A DNA stretch of 64,000 nucleotides from Anopheles merus (GCF_017562075.2 NC_054083.1:34611755-34675754); one strand, 5' to 3'. Counted from the first letter of the stretch, positions 41,001-50,496 are shown. Made by a program: numbers and translations. The notes: generated from the letters alone by a model not told the origin.

Positions 41001-42650
41001 TGGATACTGACTCGAAAAACCCTGTAATAGGGACAAAATCAGATTGAAGTGTTTTTTATTCCTAGCTTTTCCATTGCTAAACCCACACACTTCCATCTAT
41101 TTTCGTATTTTCAACATTTATTCAGGCTTATTTTGCATGTTGGTAAAATCAACTTGTAGCTAAACATTAGGTAGTAATTCTGGAAAATGCAGTAAACTAT
41201 GAAAAGGAAATTGTAGAAATAAAATATTTTTTTGAAATTATTGCTCATTTACTAAAGGTATCCAGTTTTCCCCGTGTTCCCATAAAGTAATAATACTTTG
41301 TTAGTTAAAATTTGCAAAACAAACGCTTTTTATCTTTTTCTGTGGCTATGGTGTTACGAAACATGGCAGCATTCGGCCAGCGTAATGCCATTATCCTTTT
41401 CCTAAAATGCAATTTCCTCCCGGTACACCGGGTGGAACGATATCCCAGCACGATTCCAGGAAAAACACATAAAAAGTCATTCATCCACTCACCTGCTGTT
41501 TGCTTGTTCGTCCTTTTCTCTCTCCCTCTCTCCCTCCCACAGTAACCGACGGTGTGCTGAACGGCTGCCAGATGAAGTGTGACGCGGAGCCGTGCAAAAA
41601 CGGTGGCATCTGTACGGAGAACTTTGTGCGGCAGGAGAGCACCTGCAACTGCGAGCACACCAGCTTCCTCGGCGAGTTCTGCTCGGAGGAGAAGGGGGCC
41701 AGCTTTAGCGGGGAGGCGACGCTCCTACGCCGCCTTGCGCTGGCCGACACCGTCGGCTCGGTCCGGCTGCAGCTCGCCTTCTCGAGCAACGATATGCGGC
41801 GGGCGAACCGGGTGATGCTGTTGCTGCAGTCGCGCAACGACCGCAGCTACTACCTGATGGTGGCCATCACCGCGGAAAACCATCTGTACATCGAGGAGGA
41901 CCGGGAGGGCGCCACGTACGCGGCCCGCATCGAGGGCAACTTTATGGACGATGCGCGCCACTCGGTCTACTACACGCGGCACGGCGACGAAACGTCGCTG
42001 CTCGTCGACCGGGTGCAGATACCGATACGGGCGGTGGCGAGCAAACCGCTCGTGCCGGTGTCGGACCCGGGTGCCAATCACGTCCAGATCGGGGGCGTTA
42101 ATACGACCGATCCGCGCTTTGCCGTGTACAAAAGCTACGACGGTTGCCTGTCGAGTGAGTAGCGAGAGTTTCGTTTTGTGGAAAATTGCAAATTTTCCAC
42201 ACGGCATCTGCATCGGCATCTAATCCCGCGTGTGGCGTCTGGTGCGTTTCGTTTTATTCGGTAGATATCTTCATTCAGGTCAATAATGAAACGATGAAAC
42301 CGCTGGAGGAGTACATGCTGTTCACCAAGAGCGAGGCGGAAACCATTACCGTGATCAACTCGCAGGGCGTACGGTCGGCCCAGTGCAAGCAGTTCGATGT
42401 CATCCAGAAGCTGACGCCCTTCAACGAGCCGGCACTCAACATGACTTCGGTAGGTTTTGGGCAGGCAGCTACCGGTGGCTAAAAAAAGGGGGAAAAGAAA
42501 AAAGAACAAATAACGAGATAAGCTTTTGGGCGGTCGAATCGCAGAGTCACGGCGCCTGTTTGTGTAAGCAAGTAGCGTTTGGTGACTGTTTTTTGTCCCA
42601 CCACCGAAAAACCCCATCACGAACACTCAATATCCTGTGTATGATTGCGG

Positions 42651-42739
<89 letters not shown>

Positions 42740-43712
42740 ACACTCACACACTATCACACACAGGTTATCGACAAGAACTGGGTGGTCGATGCACCGACGC
42801 GCCTACCCTACAAAGCGGTCTACTTTGATCCGTCGACCAAGGAGGAAAAAACGCAGGTCGTGTTCATCACGCTCACCGCCATCTTCGTCATCATCGTGGT
42901 GTGCTGCCTGATCGAGGTGTACCGGTCGGACCGGGAGTACCGCAAGCGCATCGAGCGCCAGACGGACGAGGACATTATCTGGAGCAAGGAGCAGGCGGCC
43001 AAAATGCAGATCGAAACGTCCACCACGAACGTGAAGGGATTTTCGTACAAATCGGTTAGAGAGAGTGCGAGCATTGGTTATGGATGGTTTTTTTAATTAA
43101 CCCCGTCGATTTCCCATTTCCCAGATCCCGAGCGATGAGAAGAAGGACAATGGAGCGAAACCGTTGGTGGGCATACTGAAGAATGGCAGCGTGACGGCGG
43201 CGTCGGAAAAGCCACCACCAGTAGCAACAGTAGCCGCAGCGCCGGTGGAAAGTCCTACGCAAAGCAACGGTACAGCCGAAACCGGTGGCATTCGTGGTAA
43301 GTACGCGGAGGTTTTGCGTTGTTGTAAACGCTCCTAACCTCCCTCACTTGCTCTTACACTAACAGATAGCCAACTGCTCGACCACGAGCTGCAGTGGGAA
43401 TCGCTTGCAGCGGAAGAGAACGAAGCGCTGCTAAAGTCAGCACGGCATCCTACGGAGCAACAGTCGCGTCGCGACGGCGAAAGCAACGGGGTGGATGGTC
43501 CACGTGCGCGTATTGCCAACGGTAACCACCACCACCACCGCGTGACCGATCTGGACGATCCGTCCGACGGGCACGAGGAGGACAGCGAGCTAACCGACAA
43601 CCCGGTAAGCATACAGGCGCTCGCCCCGCTCAGCTCGATCAGCGAGGTTACGCTTAACAGGCTCGACCTTGGCGACCTGCAGCTGCATCCTAGCGATGAG
43701 TTTCGTGTCTAA
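25873..43712 (+). CDS. axo: Axotactin-like neurexin-superfamily transmembrane protein, 18 coding exons
   Basis: The coding exons are 25873-25993, 26155-26328, 26597-26840, 28677-28896, 31286-31421, 35746-36030, 36104-36828, 37711-38576, 38648-38862, 38931-39330, 39398-39645, 39717-40148, 40214-40414, 41543-42154, 42265-42449, 42764-43054, 43125-43296 and 43366-43712. All splice phases agree and the total is 1957 aa. The order is: signal peptide (1-30), Kunitz domain (43-94), Ser/Thr/Pro linker (99-141), laminin-G and EGF modules, a Caspr-like fibrinogen segment (about 797-1000), transmembrane helix (1720-1738), cytoplasmic tail. Kunitz plus laminin-G/EGF architecture is that of Drosophila axotactin, a glia-derived protein needed for axonal signalling. 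The name rests on this architecture, not on a search. The start ATG precedes a good signal peptide. 5' UTR exons are not resolved. Confidence 0.85.
26155..26328 (+). CDS. axo: axo exon 2: Kunitz/BPTI domain
   Basis: Encodes one complete Kunitz domain with six cysteines at residues 43, 52, 68, 76, 90 and 94, plus the FIWGGCGGN core typical of the family. The P1 position after the second cysteine is Gln53, not Lys or Arg, so trypsin inhibition is unlikely and a structural or binding role is more probable. The exon is a self-contained module with phase 1 introns on both sides. Confidence 0.92.
26597..36030 (+). CDS. axo: axo exons 3-6: linker, laminin-G domain 1 and EGF 1
   Basis: Exon 3 (26597-26840) gives a Ser/Thr/Pro-rich linker and then the first strand of a laminin-G fold. 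Exons 4 (28677-28896) and 5 (31286-31421) carry its body, including the NRDEWHSVM and VRIDVHGARLIARVD segments. Exon 6 (35746-36030) closes it with FVGCIRNVVL (Cys319) and adds a six-cysteine EGF-like module at residues 356-390. Introns 3-5 are long (1.8, 2.4 and 4.3 kb) and hold repeats and a recurrent short motif. Confidence 0.85.
26841..28676 (+). other. axo intron 3
   Basis: 1.8-kb intron. Holds four of nine copies of the CGCCTRAAxGTATGCAA-type motif (27241, 27474, and reversed at 27705 and 27903). No coding exon seen. Confidence 0.7.
28897..31285 (+). other. axo intron 4
   Basis: 2.4-kb intron. Contains an inverted pair of the same motif (30811-30827 and 30853-30869), a short CA run near 30077-30095 and a G-rich run near 31046-31058. 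No exon seen. Confidence 0.7.
33659..33777. mobile_element. Short MITE with TACAGGGTTT / AAACCCTGTA ends
   Basis: Ends TTACAGGGTTT and AAACCCTGTAA are inverted copies about 118 bases apart, with TA at each outer edge as expected for Tc1/mariner-type target sites. The same termini bound the element at 40726-41026. Confidence 0.55.
34964..35017. repeat. (GT)27 microsatellite
   Basis: A 54-base GT run, with a longer Val/Cys open frame as an artefact. Confidence 0.95.
36104..36828 (+). CDS. axo: axo exon 7: laminin-G domain 2 and start of domain 3
   Basis: A 725-base exon for residues 394-635. A laminin-G fold runs from about 394 to 555, with the RHYWHNLTI and PEIYFGGGP motifs. Where neurexin-type domains normally have a closing GC, this one reads FVGSLKYVF, so the usual disulphide is absent. 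A third laminin-G domain starts near residue 585 (ITFSYAKSHIWWP). Confidence 0.88.
36829..37710 (+). other. axo intron 7
   Basis: 882-base intron. GC-balanced with no simple repeat or mobile element seen; open frames on both strands lack domains. Confidence 0.6.
37711..38862 (+). CDS. axo: axo exons 8-9: end of laminin-G 3, EGF 2 and Caspr-like fibrinogen segment
   Basis: Exon 8 (37711-38576) completes the third laminin-G domain (LVGCLRDLKINGVEIEPRYL) and adds EGF 2 (residues 758-791, CEHGGKC core). It then enters a segment beginning TCEELALLGYSKSDVYSIDI, which resembles the fibrinogen/collagen-C-like region of Neurexin IV and Caspr proteins. Exon 9 (38648-38862) finishes that segment with several cysteines and the WLSDEGYY and LGPLECVE strings. 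The minus-strand open frame of 291 codons over exon 8 is a shadow. Confidence 0.88.
38931..39645 (+). CDS. axo: axo exons 10-11: laminin-G 4 and EGF 3
   Basis: Exon 10 (38931-39330) opens with SQSYIEVPGWRKGDIAFSFR and carries the GGEWHKIWIDY and GSMFIGGAP motifs of a laminin-G domain. Exon 11 (39398-39645) closes it with LIGCFRGLVVNGE and adds an EGF-like module (CVPNPCKNGAYC...CVCQ). Confidence 0.88.
39717..40414 (+). CDS. axo: axo exons 12-13: laminin-G 5
   Basis: Exons 39717-40148 and 40214-40414 encode a laminin-G domain. It opens with EDALTFISRESYLKRNYL, has several potential N-glycosylation sites (for example NLT, NTT, NVT), and closes with EGYIGCIRGLKIGENLISL. The 1.1-kb intron that follows contains a MITE at 40726-41026. 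Confidence 0.85.
40726..41026. mobile_element. Foldback MITE with long imperfect inverted repeats in axo intron 13
   Basis: Outer ends TACAGGGTTTT and AAAACCCTGTA flank about 95-base imperfect inverted repeats. For example, CAACAGATGTCAAATG near 40793 matches the reverse complement of the stretch near 40950, and TATTTGCATCA matches the reverse of TGATGCAAATA. TA dinucleotides bound it. No coding capacity. The intron was lengthened by about 300 bases. Confidence 0.75.
41543..42449 (+). CDS. axo: axo exons 14-15: EGF 4, laminin-G 6 and membrane-proximal region
   Basis: Exon 14 (41543-42154) starts with an EGF-like module (CDAEPCKNGGIC...CNCEHTSFLGEFC), followed by the last laminin-G domain, which ends at SYDGCLS. 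Exon 15 (42265-42449) gives a juxtamembrane region with one cysteine (SAQCKQFDVI) leading to the transmembrane exon. Confidence 0.85.
42654..42735. repeat. (CT)41 microsatellite beside an axo splice acceptor
   Basis: An 82-base CT run in intron 15, ending 28 bases before the acceptor at 42763. It takes the place of a normal polypyrimidine tract. Confidence 0.95.
42764..43296 (+). CDS. axo: axo exons 16-17: transmembrane helix and proximal cytoplasmic tail
   Basis: Exon 16 (42764-43054) encodes VVFITLTAIFVIIVVCCLI, a clear single transmembrane segment, followed by a basic stop-transfer stretch (YRSDREYRKRIERQ). The donor is the weaker GTTAGA. Exon 17 (43125-43296) is rich in Ala, Pro and Lys. 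The topology is type I, given the N-terminal signal peptide. Confidence 0.88.
43366..43712 (+). CDS. axo: axo exon 18, unspliced form: C-terminal tail A
   Basis: Acidic, His/Asp-rich tail ending ...LQLHPSDEFRV and a TAA at 43710-43712. The last residues (F-R-V) fit a class II PDZ-ligand pattern, as in neurexins; this is inference. A strong donor CCG|GTAAGC at 43604/43605 lies inside the exon, so part of it is probably removed in other transcripts. Confidence 0.8.
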
Positions 43713-44310
43713 AACATCCACGCAATGTGCATGGCATGCATGTGCTGCACGCAGCAGTAAAAAAAACAAAAGCAATTTGGAGGTTTCCTGTGTTTGTCCC
43801 ATCCCGTTCCTCTCATCATTACACATTTCCATCAAAATTTGATCTAAACGAACCAACACTTCCTTGAAAAGTCCCCCTGTTATTTTTTTCGGAATTTTAG
43901 GCCTACCCCTTTCCCCATTATGACTCCCAATTCCCTTATGACCTCCCTTTCGTAAGCTTAAGCCCTCACAACACACTACTAACAATCTGCACGCCCTCTA
44001 CACAGCAACTAACAACGTGCTAGCAGTATGTATGCGTGTATGAAACACCAAACCGCACCCTCCCCCTTTAGGCGCACCGGGAAGCTGGTGTGTAGTAGAG
44101 AGTACCGTAGCCGTAGAGCACACATGGGAAGGGGGGGTAGGCGATTTACAAGTGTTACCTTATTTATTCATTCGTTACCACCGAACGCCCCACGCGTTTG
44201 GCCGCGTTTGCCTTTGCATGCTAAGTGTTCCCCTTTTCTGCGTGTTATTTCTAGTCCGTAGCGTATGTGTATCAGTAGCGTTGTGTGTGTGTTTGTCTCT
44301 GGAAGTGAAA

Positions 44311-44316
44311 AATAAA
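44311..44316 (+). terminator. Poly(A) signal for axo tail A
   Basis: AATAAA followed within 15-30 bases by GT-rich sequence, 600 bases after the exon 18 stop. It fits as the 3' end of the short-tail transcript. Confidence 0.55.
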
Positions 44317-44991
44317 ACTTTGTGTCAGAGATGTTGCAATCGTTTAAAAAATGGAATAAGGAAAAACAAATAATTGGACGATTAATTTACCTCAAACAAA
44401 TTTGTTGGTTTGTGTTTTGTTGTGTTGTTTCGGTGTGTACCACACGTGTGCATGTGCAGTGTGTTTCATTTTGGTGTCGCTCCAGAGTTTTCTCTAACGG
44501 AATGTTGCATGGCTGCATGAGAGGGCCACCACGCCTGGTTGTTCGTTTTTTTAACAGGATAACAAACACTTATCTTCTCTTGCCTTGATATATTGCTGTC
44601 CAGTGGAACGATCTTGTTGGTATGTGCATGAGAGCGAGAGAGTGCATCTGGTGGAAAGGTGGGAAAAAGGCAAATGAAAAGGTTTTAATTATTTAATTAA
44701 TTAATTCATGTAATTAATGGTTAAAATGGCAAATACCTTAATCTTGCCACCCAAGAGACCCCAAGATTAACTGTTTCATTTGCTATCACCACCACCACCA
44801 ACCCCCACCCAACTATTCCCCCCAAACTACCTAAAAGTAACCACCCGAACTGGAACGCACCTAACCAGGTCTCGCTAGCCAGAAACTAATGCCGCCCCTT
44901 TTTTGCCGTGTCCTTGTTCCATTTTCTATCTCTCCGTTCCCCGTATCTCTCTTCTTTCCCCACCCACCCCACCCCGTTGTGTCTTCAACAG

Positions 44992-45303
44992 GTGAAAGTA
45001 AGCTTTGCCAAAAACACCATCATCACCAATTCTCACCCACCAAACGCGAGGAAAACACCGCCCAAGCTGATCCTGACGCATCCACCGGAAACGCTGCCGG
45101 CGGATGGACCGGCAACGCCAACGGCCACCACCACTGCTGTTGGACCGCTGCCGGTCGCCATGATGACATCGACACCGCTCACCAATGGGCTGCGGTCCCG
45201 CGGCCCACGGCAAGTGTCCTGGGGCCCGCCGCCACCGCCCGCACTGATTAGCGCCAACCCGCTGCCGTTCAAAATCGACGAAACGCCCGAATCGCCGGCG
45301 TAG
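44992..45303 (+). CDS. axo: axo alternative 3' exon: C-terminal tail B
   Basis: A long pyrimidine tract and a CAACAG acceptor precede an open frame of 103 codons plus TAG. It is in phase 0 and so joins exactly to the internal donor at 43604 (…ELTDNP|VKVSFAKN…), giving a protein of 2025 aa. The tail is Pro/Thr-rich, with a run of prolines (WGPPPPPAL) that could bind SH3 or WW domains. A strong donor-like GTAAGC at 44998 inside it could allow a 6-base micro-exon. No transcript evidence is available here. Confidence 0.6.
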   Translation: MKVSFAKNTIITNSHPPNARKTPPKLILTHPPETLPADGPATPTATTTAVGPLPVAMMTSTPLTNGLRSRGPRQVSWGPPPPPALISANPLPFKIDETPESPA

Positions 45304-45778
45304 CTCCCTTTTTCGATCCACCTCTACCACTCCTCTATTTTATCTGTATGCGTGTGTGTGTGTCTGTGTGAGTGTATGTGTGTGTACGTTGGTGTGATTT
45401 AATGTGTGCGTGTTGGAATGTGCGCGCGGTCATTACTGGGGATTACTGTATCTGTGTTGGATGTGCTGCGCTGTGCTTGCGCCGGCGAACGGTACTCGGC
45501 TCTCTATGTGTATGTTGTGTGTGTGTGTGTGTATACAATGGGTGGTAGGCAACAGGGCAACGAGCTAGGACATTCCCAAACCGTGTCTATCTCTCGTTTT
45601 TACCCTTAAGTGTCACACGTCGGTGGTCGATTAATGAGATAACGCGTGCGCAATTGTAAAGTTCTCACTGTTCTCACTGTATAAAGGATTTAGGCCTATC
45701 CAACCATTTTTATCCTCTCTCAATCTCTCAACCCTAGCTACCTAAAACGCCAACTAGGCGACTCCTTCTGACTGCGTA

Positions 45779-45784
45779 AATAAA
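45779..45784 (+). terminator. Poly(A) signal for axo tail B
   Basis: AATAAA about 475 bases after the TAG of the tail B exon. Confidence 0.4.
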
Positions 45785-46304
45785 GTAATTTGATAAATCT
45801 ACTTCTCTTCGTTCCGGTCTTCTCTACAGTAAAGCGCTCTACGACCCCTTTTTTTAAGATTCAATGTAACTAAAAACGAGTGTCCCTTTTTTCCGTTGTT
45901 GCACTGTACACGGTGTAGTGTCCCTCAATCGCCGCATACGTCTCCACTATTCATGCCTCCCCCTTCGCTCGCTTCGCGTACGCCGCACACGCACACTTCT
46001 CATTCTCGCTCATATGTGCTCGCACACCTTGCTCTAGGATGGTGGAGTAGTACTACACAGCACACAGCAGACCACACTGCAGCCGCCGCCGCCGCCGCCA
46101 AGGGTAGTAGTTCGCATCCCGGATCGCAATGTAGCACCATCATCATCATCTTCCTTCGCTTACGCCAGGCCGCCGCCGGACGAGGCGGTAGTGGTGAAAC
46201 TGCTTGCAAGTAATGCTTCTGCCGATGGTGCTACTACTGTTCCAGCTGTCGATGCTGCTGATGGAATGGTCATCCCCCCGGCGTCTTCTTCTCACGCTTG
46301 TCAG

Positions 46305-46571
46305 CTCGATCTTGCAGGTGCCGCAGCCGGAGCAGCAACAGCACCAGAGCAACCAGGAGGGGACGGAGAGCCGCCTCTAAAACCGAAGCCCTCGCTGCGC
46401 TACAAGTACCGGAAGCAGGCGCCGATCTATCTCGGACCCGATCGGCGCCAGTACGCCAACCCGATCAGCTACCTCGGTGGACCGCGGTACGATCTTGCCA
46501 AGCGCAGCTCGGTCGCTTCTAGTCAGGGCGATAGCGTCACTAGCCTCAATTCGATCCTGTCCTTAGATTAG
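46305..46571 (+). CDS. axo: axo alternative last exon: C-terminal tail C
   Basis: A C/T-rich tract and CTTGTCAG acceptor (46297-46304) precede an 88-codon frame ending in TAG, in phase 0 with the donor at 43604; joined, the protein is 2010 aa. The end is dense in basic and aromatic residues (SLRYKYRKQAPIYLGPDRRQ) and then Ser-rich (SVASSQGDSVTSLNSILSLD), a pattern that looks coding, with GC-rich third positions. Another acceptor at 46168 keeps the frame open further upstream but needs a phase 2 partner that I could not find. Confidence 0.5.
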   Translation, partial: LDLAGAAAGAATAPEQPGGDGEPPLKPKPSLRYKYRKQAPIYLGPDRRQYANPISYLGGPRYDLAKRSSVASSQGDSVTSLNSILSLD

Positions 46572-46667
46572 TGGTAGCGCTCATGACAATGGGCCGATGG
46601 CGCGGGGAGCCGCCCTTCGTCTTCTACGCCAGAAATTAGTCGTGAAAATGAGGGAAGAAAAGAGAAA

Positions 46668-46682
46668 AATAAATCGAATAAA
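46668..46682 (+). terminator. Double poly(A) signal at the distal axo 3' end
   Basis: Two AATAAA hexamers at 46668-46673 and 46677-46682, about 100 bases after the tail C stop. Confidence 0.6.
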
Positions 46683-48297
46683 TTAATGACAAAACTGACC
46701 AGCTCAATGTTCAATGCTTTAAAAATATAAAATATCCAAAATTTGATGGCGCTTGATTTTCTTTCACTGTAAAAATAAAAAGAAATAAATACAATGATGG
46801 TAGAGTTTGGAAAGTTCGCAAATTCGCGTGTATGTCGGTATGTGTACTCTTCGTCTCCCTTGCCCTTGTGTCTCTTTGCGTATTTACTTGGTAATACTTC
46901 CTCTCTTCCTTTGCAACAACTAGGACACCGCGTCGATGGCGGCTTCGTGCCACAATTTCTTAGTGTTTACGCTATACACACCCGCACACAGTTCACATAT
47001 CTCTCTTTCTACGCCTTTTCGCCATAAGTCTGACAATTGATTATTTTGTATATCCTAATATGCTAAAGTGTGTTTGTTTTTTTTTGTATCGTTATCGGGT
47101 TTTTTTTAATTCGTGTCGGAACCCTGTGCTCAAATTCCTTTAGTTGATGTGTGGCAGGCTTACACTGACTGCCAGCCCCCTGCCCTCCTGGGCCTTACCA
47201 TATAGTATATGATACGCGGATTCTTCGCAATGCGAATCTTCCTTCTTTTGCTCCCGCCCCCTGTCTCTTCCGTTTGTTGGTTTGTAGTTTAAATATGTTT
47301 CCAAGTTTCGTTACTTTCTTCTCGTGCATTATCCTATTGTACAATTTGGAGGATAGCGAGTACAAACGAGCGTCAAATAGCGTCACCTTGAGAGTAGCGA
47401 ATTAAAATAAATCTTGAATTGTGTTGTACCACGTGCTTTTGTCGGGATATTTTGAAAGCGTTCTTCTTCCGCTGCAAGGAAAAGAGCTTATTCCTTTAAT
47501 GCAAAAATGAACTAACGAAAACAAGGTTTGATGTATAAATTACGGAATATCAATTAAAGAATGTAAAAAAAAAATCCAAACTTGTCTGTGCATCACGTAC
47601 GGCCAGCTATTGAGATTAATTGTACCATCCTTTACCCTGTGCATTCCCCTGCCTGCGGCCGATTCTAATGTAATTCTAACTGTTTTTTTTTTGCATTTTG
47701 TAGCGTCTTCACCTTCTCTAATGAGTTAGTTTGTTGCTGTTTGTGTTGCGATTTGTGGGATTTTGGGAGGGAAAAAAATCGTTTCTTAAAAATGGAGAGT
47801 TGTAGCTTTCTTTTTCTTCTTTTCTATCTGTTACAAGGGTTTGTTGCATATGGTTTTTTTTCTTCCTGCTGTTTCTATCGTCCTTTCCTGAGATCAGTAG
47901 AGTATAATTGCATTCGACACTCATGCTCCCCATTCTGGTTTTGTATTGGTTTGTAAGCTTTTCCCGTTGTTTCGCTTATCCGATCACACTTATCGCCCTC
48001 CAAAAAACGCGTTAAAAATTATGCCGAAGTTTAGTTAAACAAATAAACTACATCCCCACCATCACGCCATTCACGCGCAAACACGATGTGTGCTGAGAAT
48101 CCACAGGATTTCGCACCTTCCTGGTACGGGCATCGAGTGCAAAAATGCAACAAAAACAAACAAACGTTTAACTTAAACCGTACTTTACAACTACACTGCA
48201 CCACCGCCGAAAGTCATAAAAGTGTTAGACGGGAACGGCGGTTGAGTTATTACGGTGGCGGAGGTTGCTGCTGCTTGCGAAAGGAGGAGAGCGTGGA
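46683..48297. other. Convergent intergenic region between axo and HDAC1
   Basis: No coding exon. It should contain the HDAC1 3' UTR, although no clean minus-strand AATAAA is seen; ATTAAA variants occur on the minus strand near 47497 and 47106. A plus-strand AATAAA near 47407 could be a more distal axo end, in which case the two transcripts would overlap. Confidence 0.5.
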
Positions 48298-50496
48298 TCA
48301 TGCAACGCCCGTCGTTTCCTTCTTGGCCGGTTCCTCAGTCGTTTTGGTTTCCTCCTTGTCGCCGCTGGTGTCCACTGGAAGGGGGGAAGAGAACATTATT
48401 AATTACATTTATCCATTTAATTCATGCACACAAAAAGGGAAGATCTTCAAAATGTATTTAAAAATAAATCAAATTACTTACTTTTCGCCTCCTTCTCGTC
48501 CTTCACCTCCTCCGCCTTGCCGTCCTTCTCGATGCGGGGTCGCTTGCGGGACTGCTGCTGCCCTGCCCCCTGGCCACCCTTGAACGAGCGATTATCCCTT
48601 CGGCCCCCTTCGCCCTCGTCCTCCGAGTCGGAAAACTCGTTGTCCGGCACTATCCGCTTGTCCTTGTCCTGCTGCGGCAGCCGCTCGTCCTTGTCCACCT
48701 TATCCTCGTCCTCCGACTCGTCGTTGATCGCGTCCTCCGGGATCGGCTGCACCTGCACGCCCGGCGCGTGGGGCAGCATGCGCAAATTCTCGAACAACCG
48801 GTTCTTAATCTTCTCCAGATACTCGGTCGTGTTCTGGTTCGACATGTTGCTCGGGCTGATGTGCAGCTTAAAGTCGGGCCCGAAGTACTCGAAGTAGTCG
48901 TTGTACGGCAGCTCGTTCGCAATCTCCACCCCGAGCGCGACCGACGTTTCGTACGTCCAGCAGCGGGACACGTTGCGGATCGTGTAGCCGCCCCCGCCCA
49001 CCATCAGGAACGGCAGGTTGTACTTCTTCACGAACTCCACGCACTTGCCGTGCCCCTTGACGGTCAGGTTGAAGCACCCGAGCCGATCGCCGGTCAGCGA
49101 GTCCGCCCCGCACTGCAGCACCACCGCCGACGGCTGGAACGTTTCCATCACCTTCGAGATGATCGGCACGAAGATCGAATCGTACGACTCGTCGTCCATG
49201 CCGTCCCGCAGCGGAATGTTGACCGCGTAGTACTTGCCCCGGCCGGCCCCAATGTCGCGCAGGTCGCCCGTGCCGGGGAAGTACTCGCCGTACTTGTGGA
49301 AGCTGACCGTCATGACGCGATCGGTCGTGTAGAACGCCTCCTCCACACCGTCCCCATGGTGCACGTCGATGTCGATGTACAGCACGCGCTGGTGGTACTT
49401 GAGCAGCTCCAGTATGCCGAGCACGATGTCGTTCACGTAGCAGAACCCGGACGCTTCCGACTTTTTCGCGTGATGCAAACCGCCGCCCCAGTTGATGCAG
49501 ATTTCCGACGCCTGCTTGTTTAGCTTGACCGCGGCCGCGACCGATCCGCCCGCCGACAGCTGGCAGAACTCGTACAGCCCATCAAACACGGGACAATCCT
49601 CACCGACGTTGACTGAGGGAAGGAGCGGGCGGGGAACGAATTCAATTAGAGTGTTCCTCTTCTACAAGGCAAACATTGTAAACTTACATCGCTGCATGTG
49701 TTTGTTGTACTCGGACATGTTGTCCGGACGGATCGAGCGTAGGAACCGGATGTAATCGTCCGAGTGGAACTTTGTCATCTCGTCCGCCGTCGCCTTGTGT
49801 GGACGCTGCGGGATGAAGGTAAAAAGAACGCCAAATAAGTCTATTGCAGTCCGAGATCATTATAAACAAGATTCTTACATAAATTTCCATCTTCCGGTAC
49901 AGGCCATAGTTGAGCAGCAGATTGTGCGTCATACGTATGCGGTGCGGCTTCATCGGATGTCCCTGGCCATAGTAGTAATTGCCAATATCACCTACAAGGT
50001 ACCGAAGTATATCACAATTAGTTCAACGAAATGACAAAAAACAAGCATTCTTTGCTCTGTTATCAAGCAGCAACATCTTGAGGTTAGAAGTTCGCATTAA
50101 TTGCTTTACGCCGCATGTGGAGGTGATGCTCGCTTTTTTCAGTTTCCAAAATTTAGCACCACTGTAACCTAGCGAACACTCCATCTTGACGACCGTAGTG
50201 CGATGCCGCTCAAAAACTCGACACCAGCTCACACATACACACGCGCGCGCATCCGCCCGCTTTACAGGCGATCGCACGCACACACGGACGCGCGCTCGCA
50301 CAAAAGCATCTGGCTGTTTATAGTACGGTTGTGCGCAAGTGTTCGCTAGGTGACGGTGGTCGTAAATTTTGAAAACGATCGAACCGGTCCGCTTGCACCG
50401 CGGCGCCGTGGTCACCAGGGTGTGAAAAATGCCGCTGAAATCACTTTACTCACTGTCGTAGTAGTAGCAGACGCGTTTCTTGCTGTGTGACTGCAT
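48298..50496 (-). CDS. Rpd3: Class I histone deacetylase (HDAC1/Rpd3 orthologue), 5 exons
   Basis: Exons in coding order: 50496-50454, 49991-49879, 49805-49688, 49612-48482 and 48374-48298. All junctions are GT-AG and in phase, giving 493 aa. It is the nuclear zinc enzyme that removes acetyl groups from histone lysines in Sin3- and NuRD-type corepressor complexes. The start MQSHSKKRVCYYYD matches the family. The catalytic pieces are all present: His138/His139 (GGLHHAKK), Asp174 and His176 (IDVHHGDG), Asp262 (in GCGADSLTGDRLG; the second zinc aspartate region) and Tyr301 (GGGGYTIRN). The tail is acidic with casein-kinase-2-like sites (EFSDSEDEGEGG), then a basic nuclear-localisation-like RKRPRIEK and Lys/Glu-rich end. 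Without the last splice the frame would stop two codons later at 48474. The plus-strand 251-codon frame over exon 4 is a shadow. Confidence 0.97.
49992..50453 (-). other. HDAC1 intron 1
   Basis: 462-base intron after the 14-codon first coding segment. It contains CA/GC-alternating sequence (about 50226-50300) but no other feature. Confidence 0.8.

Noticed and set aside
43525..43545. His-rich CAC repeat in axo exon 18
   Set aside because: Short in-frame His run within a normal coding exon; not a separate repeat feature.
48768..49523. 251-codon plus-strand frame
   Set aside because: Antisense shadow of the catalytic exon of HDAC1.
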